A DNA stretch of 64,000 nt from Dethiosulfovibrio russensis. GTDB lineage: Bacteria; Synergistota; Synergistia; Synergistales; Dethiosulfovibrionaceae. The translations under genes were made by a program, and so were the position numbers. Under the pieces are notes generated by a model that saw only the letters and a program-made list of their open reading frames with translations, was not told the DNA's origin and did not search any database. The stretch covers positions 1 through 64,000 of the forward strand of contig NZ_JAKGUG010000013.1 of NCBI RefSeq assembly GCF_021568855.1. Direction: 5' to 3'. This document shows positions 37,589 through 45,291 of the stretch, piece by piece; the stretch's first letter is position 1; the number at the start of each line of letters is the position of its first letter.

Positions 37589-38812
37589 ATGCCTTTTTTT
37601 AAAAACGTGGATAACTTTTTCGGATCCAGATTCTTCCTTCGAATAGTGTCTCTCTTCGTCGCTTTGGTGCTGTGGTTCTACGTAAACGGGGATATCGGCG
37701 GCAACATGGAGAAGGAGATGTCCTGCGATGTCCAATTCCTTAACCTCTCCTCGGAGCTGACCTTGACCTCCGAGCTTCGCAAGGTAGATATAGGAGTGGA
37801 GGGGAAGAGAGATGTGATCGCCGATTTAACCCCAAGAGATTTATTATGTGAGGTAGATATAAGGGGGCTTGCCCCGGGTAAGTATAGGTTGCCGATCAAG
37901 GTGATACTGCCAGCAGGGGTGAAGCTGGGCTTTATTCGGCCTCCTAACATGGAGGTCTCTCTGCTCAGGTATGCGGAAAAGGTGCTGCCCATACACGTTT
38001 CAGTGGTAGGTGGTCTCCCTGCCGGGTTGTTGATGGACGCTGTGGATCTCTCCCCTACGGAGGTTACCGTAAGAGGACCGGAGGAGGATTTGGCTTCAAT
38101 TAAAGAAGTACAGGTCCAGCCCACTGTAGATGAACTTCAAAAAGGGGAAAAGTTGACCCTATCGGTTAAACTGATACAATCGGAAGGCGCTGACGACTCC
38201 TTGACAGTCTACCCTTCCGAGGTGGATCTTACGGCGATACTTCGTAAGGGACTTCCGAGAAAGACCCTTCCGGTAGATATTTCCGTGAGCGGCTCTCCGG
38301 CAGAGGGTGTCGAGGTTAAAACCCTTGTAGTTACTCCGTCGATGATCGAGATAGAGGGGCCGGAAAAGGCTATCAAGAAAATAGACAAGGTGGAGACTGA
38401 GACGATAGACCTTACCGGATTCGATAAAGACAGATCGATGATCGTTCCCTTGCGGCCGGTCGAGGACGAAGAGGTCCGTTTTATAGGAGAGACTTCCGTG
38501 TCCGTAAAGGTAATGCTTAAGCCGAAAACGGAAAATAGACTGTTCTCCGGTGTTCCCGTGGTCACCAAGGGAAGAAGCGTGTATCCCGGCTGGGAGGTAT
38601 CTCCCCAGACCGTGGACGTCAGATTGGAGGGGCCTTCGAAGGTGATGAAATCCTTGGAGGATTCTGAGATCCCCTTCTCCGTGTATGTGGACGTCACCAA
38701 TATAGTATCGAGACAGCTTCGGGTTCCAGTAACGATCGCGTTGAGAGAAAAAGAACTTAAAATCGTATCGGTGGCTCCTGAAAGAGTGACCGTTAAGGCT
38801 AAGATAGACTGA
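37589..38812 (+). CDS. cdaR: YbbR-domain protein CdaR
   Basis: 407 residues with one N-terminal membrane anchor (about 12-32, ending FYVNGD) and an extracytoplasmic part made of four YbbR repeats (about 45-405). ATG lies 10 bases after the cdaA stop. CdaR interacts with CdaA across the membrane and regulates c-di-AMP synthesis in Firmicutes; that role is inferred from order and architecture. Confidence 0.93.
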   Translation: MPFFKNVDNFFGSRFFLRIVSLFVALVLWFYVNGDIGGNMEKEMSCDVQFLNLSSELTLTSELRKVDIGVEGKRDVIADLTPRDLLCEVDIRGLAPGKYRLPIKVILPAGVKLGFIRPPNMEVSLLRYAEKVLPIHVSVVGGLPAGLLMDAVDLSPTEVTVRGPEEDLASIKEVQVQPTVDELQKGEKLTLSVKLIQSEGADDSLTVYPSEVDLTAILRKGLPRKTLPVDISVSGSPAEGVEVKTLVVTPSMIEIEGPEKAIKKIDKVETETIDLTGFDKDRSMIVPLRPVEDEEVRFIGETSVSVKVMLKPKTENRLFSGVPVVTKGRSVYPGWEVSPQTVDVRLEGPSKVMKSLEDSEIPFSVYVDVTNIVSRQLRVPVTIALREKELKIVSVAPERVTVKAKID

Positions 38813-38843
38813 TGTCATTAGCACAGACGAGGGAGGAGCGCTT

Positions 38844-40220
38844 ATGAGCGACGTGGCTACTAAGAGGAGGCGATGTCTCTTCGGCACCGATGGGGTTAGA
38901 GATGTGGCCAATAGGGGCTCTATGACCCCTGAGATGGCTCTTCGCCTGGGCAGGGCCTACGTTCTCTTTTTGACCGAAAGGGGATTCCCCAGGCCCAGGA
39001 TAGTCGTGGGTAGGGATACCCGCCGTTCCGGACCGATGTTGGAGGCCGCTCTTGCGGCCGGCATGACGTCCGCCGGGGCGGATGTGATATGTGTGGGGGT
39101 TACTCCCACTCCTTCCGTCGGTTTTGGAGTGAGGCTTTTTTCGGCCCAGGGAGGTGCCGTGATAAGCGCTTCTCATAACCCAGCGGAGTATAACGGGATA
39201 AAGTTCCTGGATGGAGTCGGGTGTAAGCTCTCCGACGAGGATGAACTTTCGATAGAGGACTATCTTGGAGACAATCTGATAGATGAGTGGCGTCCATCAG
39301 GCGCTTCGGTCGGCTCTATAGAGAGCAGAGAGTGCGACTTCAACAGACAGTACGAGGATCACGTTCTGGACCTCGTGGGCTATGTCGGTCTCGATAGGGC
39401 TTCGATACTTTTCGACTGTGCCAATGGAGCTCTATCTCCGATCGTGTCGGATATGATCGGCAGGATGGGGATGGTCAACTCTTCCGCCGTAGGCAATCTT
39501 CCGGATGGACTGAACATCAACGAAAAATGCGGTGTCATGGCTATGGAGGGTCTCTGCAAGGAAGTCGTGGTAAGAGGCATGTCCTTGGGGATCGCCTATG
39601 ACGGCGATGCGGACAGGGTCCTTCTCTCAGACGGAAAGGGGCGAGTCCTGGACGGAGATATAATGCTCTGGATCATAGGCCGATGGCTTCATTCCCGGGG
39701 GGAGTTGGGGACCGGTGTAGTGGCCACCGTTATGAGCAATCTGGCCTTGGATCACCATTTAAAGGACGATGGCATTGATGTGCATCGTTGTCCTGTAGGA
39801 GATCGTTATGTCTTTCAGACAATGACTGAAAAGGACGCCAGGCTCGGTGGAGAACAATCGGGGCACGTGATAGTTTTTCCCTACACTAAAACGGGCGATG
39901 GACTATGTACGGGGTTTCTGTTTTTGAGAGCCTGCAAGGAGCTGAAGGAGGATATCGACACCTTAGTGGATCGTTTCGGTCGATTCCCCCAAAAGCTTAC
40001 CAACATAGTCGTCAAGGATAAGAGTCGTGTTATGAACGATGGCAATATAGCTTCGGCGGTGGAATCCGCTTCGAGAGATCTAGGCGATACCGGCAGAGTT
40101 TTCCTCAGACCGTCCGGCACGGAGCCCTTAGTTAGACTCCTCGTCGAATGTAAGGACCCGAATCTGATGGAGGAGATATCCTCCGATCTACAGAAGCGCA
40201 TATTGGAGATGATAGTATGA
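38844..40220 (+). CDS. glmM: Phosphoglucosamine mutase
   Basis: 458 residues with the phosphoserine loop ISASHNPAEYNGIKF (S110), the metal loop DGDADRVL and the sugar-binding GEQSGHVI, then the phosphate-binding RPSGTEPLVR. These fit GlmM rather than general phosphomannomutase. ATG follows GGGAGGAG. It converts glucosamine-6-P to glucosamine-1-P between GlmS and GlmU, both in this window. Its stop overlaps the galU start. Confidence 0.97.
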   Translation: MSDVATKRRRCLFGTDGVRDVANRGSMTPEMALRLGRAYVLFLTERGFPRPRIVVGRDTRRSGPMLEAALAAGMTSAGADVICVGVTPTPSVGFGVRLFSAQGGAVISASHNPAEYNGIKFLDGVGCKLSDEDELSIEDYLGDNLIDEWRPSGASVGSIESRECDFNRQYEDHVLDLVGYVGLDRASILFDCANGALSPIVSDMIGRMGMVNSSAVGNLPDGLNINEKCGVMAMEGLCKEVVVRGMSLGIAYDGDADRVLLSDGKGRVLDGDIMLWIIGRWLHSRGELGTGVVATVMSNLALDHHLKDDGIDVHRCPVGDRYVFQTMTEKDARLGGEQSGHVIVFPYTKTGDGLCTGFLFLRACKELKEDIDTLVDRFGRFPQKLTNIVVKDKSRVMNDGNIASAVESASRDLGDTGRVFLRPSGTEPLVRLLVECKDPNLMEEISSDLQKRILEMIV

Positions 40221-41083
40221 CCCACTTTGAGTGCATCTTTCCGGTGGCGGGACTGGGTACGAGATTTCTGCCTGCTACGAAAGAAATTCCCAAGGAGATG
40301 ATCCCTCTTTTAGACCGCCCAGTAATCCACTATGGAGTAGATGAGGCCCGTAACTCGGGGTGCTCTAGGATGATAATGGTCACAGGACGCTCAAAGGGCT
40401 GTCTGGAGGATTATTTCGATCGTTCCTGGGAATTGGAGAGAATTCTTGAAGCCAGGGGGAAGGAACGTCTTCTGGGCGTCGTCAGGGAGACCTCCTCTAT
40501 GGGGGATATCCTCTCGGTAAGACAGAACGCCCCGCTTGGGCTCGGTCACGCCGTACTTTGCGGAGAGCCACTGTGTAACGGTGAGTTCTTTTCCGTGATA
40601 CTTCCAGATGACGTGATGGAGGGGGAGCCCCCTGTGCTTCGTCAGTTGATAGACGTTCACGATACTCTGGGAGGATCCGTACTGGCCCTGGAAGAGGTGT
40701 CGGATGCCGAAGTTTCCAGATATGGCATGGTGGCAGTAGAGCCCTCGGGAACGGAGGGTGTATTCCGAATTACCGACATGGTCGAGAAACCCTCTGCTGC
40801 CGATGCCCCTAGCAGGTTGGCGGTGATGGGGAGATACGTTCTTTCCAGAAGGATTTTCGACCTACTTAAGTCTCAGCCCAAGGGAGCTGGCGGAGAGTAT
40901 CAATTGACCGATGGCATAAGAACCTTGATAGACGAGGAGCCGGTCTGGGGCGTGGTGTATAAGGGAGAACGATACGACTGCGGTACCCTGGAGGGATGGT
41001 TGGATGCTAATGTCAGGATGGCCTGTAGGCGAAAGGATCTAGCCGGAGTGGTCGAACGGGCGATGTCTTCAGCCGGTAAATAG
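40217..41083 (+). CDS. galU: UTP-glucose-1-phosphate uridylyltransferase
   Basis: 288 residues with the nucleotide-binding GLGTRFLPATKEIPKEM near the N-terminus, the PDD metal site (VILPDDVMEG) and VEKPSAADAPS. This is GalU-type UDP-glucose pyrophosphorylase. It supplies UDP-glucose for surface glycans. ATG overlaps the glmM stop by 4 bases, so both sugar-nucleotide genes are coupled. Confidence 0.94.
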   Translation: MTHFECIFPVAGLGTRFLPATKEIPKEMIPLLDRPVIHYGVDEARNSGCSRMIMVTGRSKGCLEDYFDRSWELERILEARGKERLLGVVRETSSMGDILSVRQNAPLGLGHAVLCGEPLCNGEFFSVILPDDVMEGEPPVLRQLIDVHDTLGGSVLALEEVSDAEVSRYGMVAVEPSGTEGVFRITDMVEKPSAADAPSRLAVMGRYVLSRRIFDLLKSQPKGAGGEYQLTDGIRTLIDEEPVWGVVYKGERYDCGTLEGWLDANVRMACRRKDLAGVVERAMSSAGK

Positions 41084-41134
41084 AACGACGTCTGCACGGA
41101 AAGGGGGTGATATCCGAAGCCACGACTGCGCCCG

Positions 41135-41282
41135 ATAAAAGCGCCTGAACTAGGGAGGCCTAGTTGACGAGGACGGAGGTTATCGATCTATCGGCGGATG
41201 CCTCCGGGGGGTCGGGAAAACTCCCTGAATCGGGAACACAAAACCGCTGGGCGACCGGCGGGACAAAAGCTCCCGTTTTTCC
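41135..41282 (+). ncRNA. glmS ribozyme/riboswitch
   Basis: The leader of glmS carries the conserved glmS ribozyme segments in order: GCGCCTGAAC at 41141, TTGACGAGGA near 41163, TATCGA at 41181 and CGGCGGATGCCTCC at 41192-41205. The downstream P3/P4 region with ACACAAAAC and GGACAAAAG ends near 41275. Self-cleavage would fall between 41140 and 41141. In known members glucosamine-6-phosphate is the cofactor, and cleavage lowers glmS expression. The RNA ends in a five-pair stem (CGGGA 41259, TCCCG 41271) followed by TTTTT. Confidence 0.95.
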
Positions 41283-41310
41283 CGATCGTGGAAGGACGTG
41301 TGTTCTTTAT

Positions 41311-43137
41311 ATGTGCGGAATAGTAGGGTATATCGGTCACAGGGATGTGTCCAAGGTAGTCCTGGAGGGTTTGAGCCGTCTCGAGTACAGGGGATACGAT
41401 TCTGCCGGAATGGCCGTCGTGGGAGAGAAAGGCGTCCAGATAGTCAGAGAGGTCGGCAAGGTCGCCGATCTGGCCAGGCATATAGGAGAATTTCCTCTGG
41501 AGGGTACAATAGGTCTGGGTCACACGAGGTGGGCCACCCATGGGGGAGTATCGGTGGAAAACGCCCATCCACATAGAGATCAGAATGGATCGGTTGTATT
41601 GGTCCACAACGGAATAGCCGAGAACTATCTGGAGATAAGGGATGAGTTGGCGAAAGAAGGGGTTTCTTTTTATTCCGACACGGATACGGAGGTCATAGCC
41701 CAGCTTTTGGCCAAGATCTACGACGGAGACCCCAAAAAAGCCCTGGTCGAGCTGTATCGAAGGATAGAGGGAGCTTTTGCTTTGGCTGTTATATTTGCCG
41801 ACGACATGGAACATCTCTACTGCGTCAGAAAGGGTTCTCCCCTTATAGTCGCTTTCGGCGATGGAGAGAATATCTGCGCTTCCGACGTACCGGCGGTTCT
41901 CCCCTATACGAGAAATATAGCGTACCTGGGAGAGGGCGAGATGGCCTGTCTTTCCAGAGACGACGTGTCTTTTTGGGATTTTGAAGGTAACCCCGTAGAG
42001 AAGGACGCTGTGGAGATAGATTGGGATATTTCCATGGTGGACAAAGGGGGATACCCCCACTTCATGCTCAAGGAGATAAACGAACAGGGTGCCGTGTTGA
42101 GACGGTCCATGTTGGACAGGATCTTCCATGGTGAGGTCGACCTATCCAGAGAGCTTTCCTGGACCTCCGAATCGGCAAAGAGGATAAAGAGGCTTCATCT
42201 GGTCGCCTGCGGAACCTCATATTATGCCGCTTTGGTGGCGGAGAGGCTTCTAGAGAGATTTTCCGATTTGGACATAAGGGTGGATATAGCGTCGGAATAT
42301 CGCTATAGAGATATTCCTGTAGGAGACGATACCCTGGCGGTGTTCGTCACCCAGTCTGGAGAGACCTTGGATACACTGGCGGCGGAGCGGTTCGCCAAGG
42401 AAAAGGGTGCCCGATGTATGGCAATAACCAACAATGGGCTCTCTACCGTAGCCAGAGAGGTGGACGATGTGTTGTCGCTCAAGGCAGGTCCCGAGATAGG
42501 AGTCGCTGCTACCAAGACCTTCATGGGACAGATGACGGTGCTCTATCTCATGGGCCTCTATCTTCTGAAGCTCAGAGAAGAACTTTCTCTCGGTGACGAG
42601 ATGAGGCTGGTGAGGGAGATGGAGGTTCTTCCATACAAAGTGGAGTCCTTGATCGGTAGGGCCGACGAGATAAAGGCCATAGCGTCGCGATACTGTGAGG
42701 CCAGGGACTTTTTGTTCCTTGGGAGGGGATTTTCTTTCCCTATAGCCATGGAGGGAGCCCTTAAATTGAAGGAGATCTCCTATATTCATGCCGAGGCCTA
42801 CGCGGCTGGAGAGATGAAACACGGCCCCATCGCTCTTCTGGACAGATCCGTTCCGGTGGTGGTGGTCATGCCCGACGATAACCTTTTCGATAAGACTCTC
42901 TCCAACGTTCAGGAGACGAAAGCCAGGAATTCTCCGGTTATAGCGATTGCGACCGAGGGAAGGAAGTCTATCTTGGGACAGGTCGAGGACGTTATGTGGG
43001 TTCCTAAAACTGAGGTAGAGTTAAATCCTTTTTTAGCTGTTATACCTCTCCAGATGTTCGCTTACTACGTGGCCCTGGCCAAAGGCAAGGAGATAGATCA
43101 GCCTAGAAATCTCGCTAAAAGCGTCACAGTCGAATAA
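41311..43137 (+). CDS. glmS: Glutamine-fructose-6-phosphate aminotransferase
   Basis: 608 residues. The mature protein must begin at Cys2 (MCGIVGYIG), so ATG at 41311 is certain; the longer in-frame reading from 41164 is ribozyme sequence. The glutaminase domain (1-240) has RLEYRGYDSAG, GHTRWATHG and VHNGIAENY; two SIS domains follow (CGTSYYAAL, TQSGETLDTL), ending in the canonical PRNLAKSVTVE. It makes glucosamine-6-P, the first step to UDP-GlcNAc. GGAAGGA lies 14 bases upstream, rather far. Likely in one transcript with cdaA-cdaR-glmM-galU, with its own RNA-level control. Confidence 0.98.
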   Translation: MCGIVGYIGHRDVSKVVLEGLSRLEYRGYDSAGMAVVGEKGVQIVREVGKVADLARHIGEFPLEGTIGLGHTRWATHGGVSVENAHPHRDQNGSVVLVHNGIAENYLEIRDELAKEGVSFYSDTDTEVIAQLLAKIYDGDPKKALVELYRRIEGAFALAVIFADDMEHLYCVRKGSPLIVAFGDGENICASDVPAVLPYTRNIAYLGEGEMACLSRDDVSFWDFEGNPVEKDAVEIDWDISMVDKGGYPHFMLKEINEQGAVLRRSMLDRIFHGEVDLSRELSWTSESAKRIKRLHLVACGTSYYAALVAERLLERFSDLDIRVDIASEYRYRDIPVGDDTLAVFVTQSGETLDTLAAERFAKEKGARCMAITNNGLSTVAREVDDVLSLKAGPEIGVAATKTFMGQMTVLYLMGLYLLKLREELSLGDEMRLVREMEVLPYKVESLIGRADEIKAIASRYCEARDFLFLGRGFSFPIAMEGALKLKEISYIHAEAYAAGEMKHGPIALLDRSVPVVVVMPDDNLFDKTLSNVQETKARNSPVIAIATEGRKSILGQVEDVMWVPKTEVELNPFLAVIPLQMFAYYVALAKGKEIDQPRNLAKSVTVE

Positions 43138-43143
43138 AAACAC

Positions 43144-43179
43144 GAGGGATCGAGCCTTGTCTCGATCCCTCACATTTTT
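43144..43179 (+). terminator. Terminator of glmS
   Basis: An 11-pair stem (43144-43154 with 43161-43171) is followed by ACATTTTT. It ends the dnaX-to-glmS run and faces the convergent minus-strand cluster. Confidence 0.88.
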
Positions 43180-43230
43180 ACGGCTTACCCTTCATCACGG
43201 AGGGGGGGAGTTTTTAGAGGTGCCTTCGTG

Positions 43231-44301
43231 TCAGTCCTTTAACGGCTCTCTGTCGTCGGGGAAATATATTCTTAGATGGGTCAATGATTTGAGGGAGTTG
43301 TCTTTCCGTCCTATCGACTCCGGCAAGAAGCGCCACGGTCCTCCGTCGATGCGGCAGAGGGCCAGCGATCGTCTCCCGTATTTCGCCCAAAGAGAGAGGA
43401 AGTTTACGTTGTCTTGGTCCTCAACTTGAATCGGTCCCGGTACGAGGTACCCGTCGAACAGGGGAGGGTTCCCGGCCAGAGGAACCCCGTCCAGAGGAGC
43501 CAGTATCATCCATTGGGTCATGTGCCACATGGACGCCATCTCCGGAGAGTCTCCGTGTTTTAAGGGTACTATCTGAAACCCCCCGATCTCTCCATAGGGA
43601 GATGTCGATATGTCTATAACTCCCGTATGGTTTGCCCTTAGTCTACTGACCGATTGATAGAGGGTTCCTCCGAACCTGCCGGTTCCTCCGACAGGTCTCA
43701 CGACTTTCGCTATTGTCCTATAGCCTCGTTCCGACAAGGTCGAGACCTTTCCTCCCGGGTGGTTTTCTATCTCCACGAAGAGAGGGGGGGCAAAGGTTTC
43801 CACCCTCAATTTCACGGTTTCTCCCTCTCGGGGCAGGTCGTCGGCCGTTAGAGGGCGCTCCGTTCCCTCAGGGCTTCTGATGGTTACTGGAGTACCGACA
43901 GGTGGTGCCCAGGCTCCGAAGATCCCCATTCCTCCCTTACCTTCCAGAACTATGGCTGTCCCAGGAGTTGCCGCAGGGGCTACCGTCTCGGAAGGAATCA
44001 AGCTTATGGTTCTGCCCTTTCCTTTCTCAACGGATAAAAGCATGTGTATCGCGTTTACCGCGGACGCACATACCCTACCCGGCTTTCCCCAAGCACTTGC
44101 AGTATAGGCCGGATATCTCGAGGAACTAGGGATCTTCATGACCTTGCCTATAGGTATTTTTCTGTCTTCGAAGTTTACGAAAGCCTGAGATCCCACCGAC
44201 ATCGGGATTTCCACGTCCCACCTCAGGTCCGCCTCAGCCTTGGAGACAGATGCCTGTAGGGTAGAGAAAAACAGGGTTAAGAACAAAAGATATCTATACA
44301 T
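43231..44301 (-). CDS. Secreted protein of unknown function
   Basis: 356 residues starting MYRYLLFLTLFF, a clear signal peptide with likely cleavage near residue 22 (SKA). ATG at 44301 follows AGGAGG with 9-base spacing; a longer in-frame reading runs back into the CPBP gene and is rejected. The mature part is rich in Gly, Pro and Val and looks beta-rich; it has no membrane helix and no catalytic motif I recognise. PPVGTPVTI and the C-terminal RIYFPDDREP are distinctive. It lies downstream of a CPBP protease in the same small minus-strand cluster, suggesting an envelope role, which is inference. Confidence 0.75.
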   Translation of the reverse strand: MYRYLLFLTLFFSTLQASVSKAEADLRWDVEIPMSVGSQAFVNFEDRKIPIGKVMKIPSSSRYPAYTASAWGKPGRVCASAVNAIHMLLSVEKGKGRTISLIPSETVAPAATPGTAIVLEGKGGMGIFGAWAPPVGTPVTIRSPEGTERPLTADDLPREGETVKLRVETFAPPLFVEIENHPGGKVSTLSERGYRTIAKVVRPVGGTGRFGGTLYQSVSRLRANHTGVIDISTSPYGEIGGFQIVPLKHGDSPEMASMWHMTQWMILAPLDGVPLAGNPPLFDGYLVPGPIQVEDQDNVNFLSLWAKYGRRSLALCRIDGGPWRFLPESIGRKDNSLKSLTHLRIYFPDDREPLKD

Positions 44302-44324
44302 GGACAAACGCCTCCTGATATGGA

Positions 44325-44846
44325 TTAAATCGGTATGTTGGGGAAAAACCATATGGACCATATATTTCCGGCGAAATGGTATATAGCCGATGGTGCTACG
44401 GATCGATGTCTATCTCGAAGGATCCCCATCACCAAACCGGGGAAAAAGGTGGCAAACCTCAGCCAATGAAGCTTGAGAAAAAGGTGAGCCATGGCAAAGA
44501 GAAGGGCCGTCGCCACTATCGAGATGTTGCGGTTGGTCCTTTTGGACAACAGAGTCTGTATCCAGCCCCTGAAGAAGACCTCCTCCACCACTGCGGCCAC
44601 GGCTCCAGCCGCCAGGAGGGTTAGTACTGTGTTCGACGGGAGGGATCTGGGAAGGTCATTGCCGGGCCATCTCATAGCTAGAGGGGTCAATGGGGCCAAT
44701 GTAAGGGTTATCGCAAGAAGGGTCTCCTTAAGGCCTTTCCTGTCCAGAGTCCAAGATAGGCCGTATCCCTCCGTTGGCTCCTTTCGGATGAAACACCACG
44801 CGTAGGGACCGTAGAGCATGATCCCGGCGAGAATGAACGGTATCAC
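44325..44846 (-). CDS. CPBP-family intramembrane metalloprotease (CAAX-like)
   Basis: 173 residues, mostly transmembrane. All three family motifs are present: EE-x3-R (E88, E89, R93 in VVEEVFFRGW), F-x3-H (F117, H121) and H-x3-N (H157, N161). The GTG start at 44846 has AAGGAG six bases upstream and overlaps the previous gene's TGA (GTGA). A much longer open frame reaching 45140 exists but its start region is out of frame with the small membrane gene and lacks a ribosome binding site. Bacterial members serve in bacteriocin self-immunity or surface-protein handling. Confidence 0.85.
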   Translation of the reverse strand: MIPFILAGIMLYGPYAWCFIRKEPTEGYGLSWTLDRKGLKETLLAITLTLAPLTPLAMRWPGNDLPRSLPSNTVLTLLAAGAVAAVVEEVFFRGWIQTLLSKRTNRNISIVATALLFAMAHLFLKLHWLRFATFFPGLVMGILRDRHRSVAPSAIYHFAGNIWSIWFFPNIPI

Positions 44847-45088
44847 CGATTTCTCCTTACCCACAAAAAGATAAGTGCGAACAGGACAGACGGAATTGCC
44901 GGTATTGCAGCAGCCCAGGGTGCTACGACGGAGTATAGGACGATGGAGACGGACAACAGGAATAAAATTGAGGACGTCCAGAAAAATCTCGTGCTCCAGG
45001 GAGTATTCCCTTTCGCCGCCCATATTCCGGAAATAGAGCTCGTCAACAACGTCGCCACCATAAAAATTATAGAATATTCTCGTATCAT
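44843..45088 (-). CDS. Small membrane protein of unknown function
   Basis: 81 residues with two to three hydrophobic helices (about 5-22, 35-55, 58-75) and a basic C-terminus (WVRRNR). No known family recognised. It is translationally coupled to the CPBP protease gene through a GTGA overlap, so the two products may act together. The ATG at 45088 has only a weak AGAGATGG site upstream. Coding is supported mainly by the precise overlap and by its own good frame. Confidence 0.65.
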   Translation of the reverse strand: MIREYSIIFMVATLLTSSISGIWAAKGNTPWSTRFFWTSSILFLLSVSIVLYSVVAPWAAAIPAIPSVLFALIFLWVRRNR

Positions 45089-45120
45089 ATAACCATCTCT
45101 TTCGAAGGGTCTTATTCATC

Positions 45121-45151
45121 TTGACAGCCCAAGAGGCCATGGTAGTATAGT
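45121..45151. promoter_or_regulatory. Overlapping divergent promoters, glmU and minus-strand cluster
   Basis: For glmU (+): a perfect -35 TTGACA (45121-45126) with -10 TAGTAT at 16 bases or TATAGT (45146-45151) at 19 bases. For the minus strand: -10 TATACT (45149-45144) with an ATAACT-like -35 at 17 bases. The two -10 regions share AGTATAGT, so firing in the two directions may exclude each other. Confidence 0.5.
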
Positions 45152-45229
45152 ACCGCTCTTTTGTTGAGTTATCTGATGTCGTATAGTTTGAACCGACAGG
45201 CAGGTTCGTCTTTTCGTCAGTATATCAGA

Positions 45230-45268
45230 AGGGGGGCCTTGGGGTTCCCCCTGTTTTTGTGTTTTTCT
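45230..45268 (+). terminator. Leader terminator upstream of glmU
   Basis: AGGGGG (45230-45235) pairs with CCCCCT (45247-45252), followed by GTTTTTGTGTTTTT. It lies between the glmU promoter and the glmU start, and the gene upstream is on the other strand. It therefore has no upstream + strand gene to terminate and may be an attenuator. Confidence 0.6.
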
Positions 45269-45291
45269 CTTCTCGAAGGTGATGATGACTT

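Noticed and set aside
41164-41310. In-frame N-terminal extension of glmS
   Set aside because: This stretch is the glmS ribozyme, and GlmS needs the cysteine directly after the start methionine at 41311.
44847-45140. Long N-terminal extension of the CPBP protease
   Set aside because: The extension is cysteine/arginine-rich non-membrane sequence antisense in style, lies over the small membrane gene in another frame, and a GTG with a good site and a GTGA overlap explains the true start.
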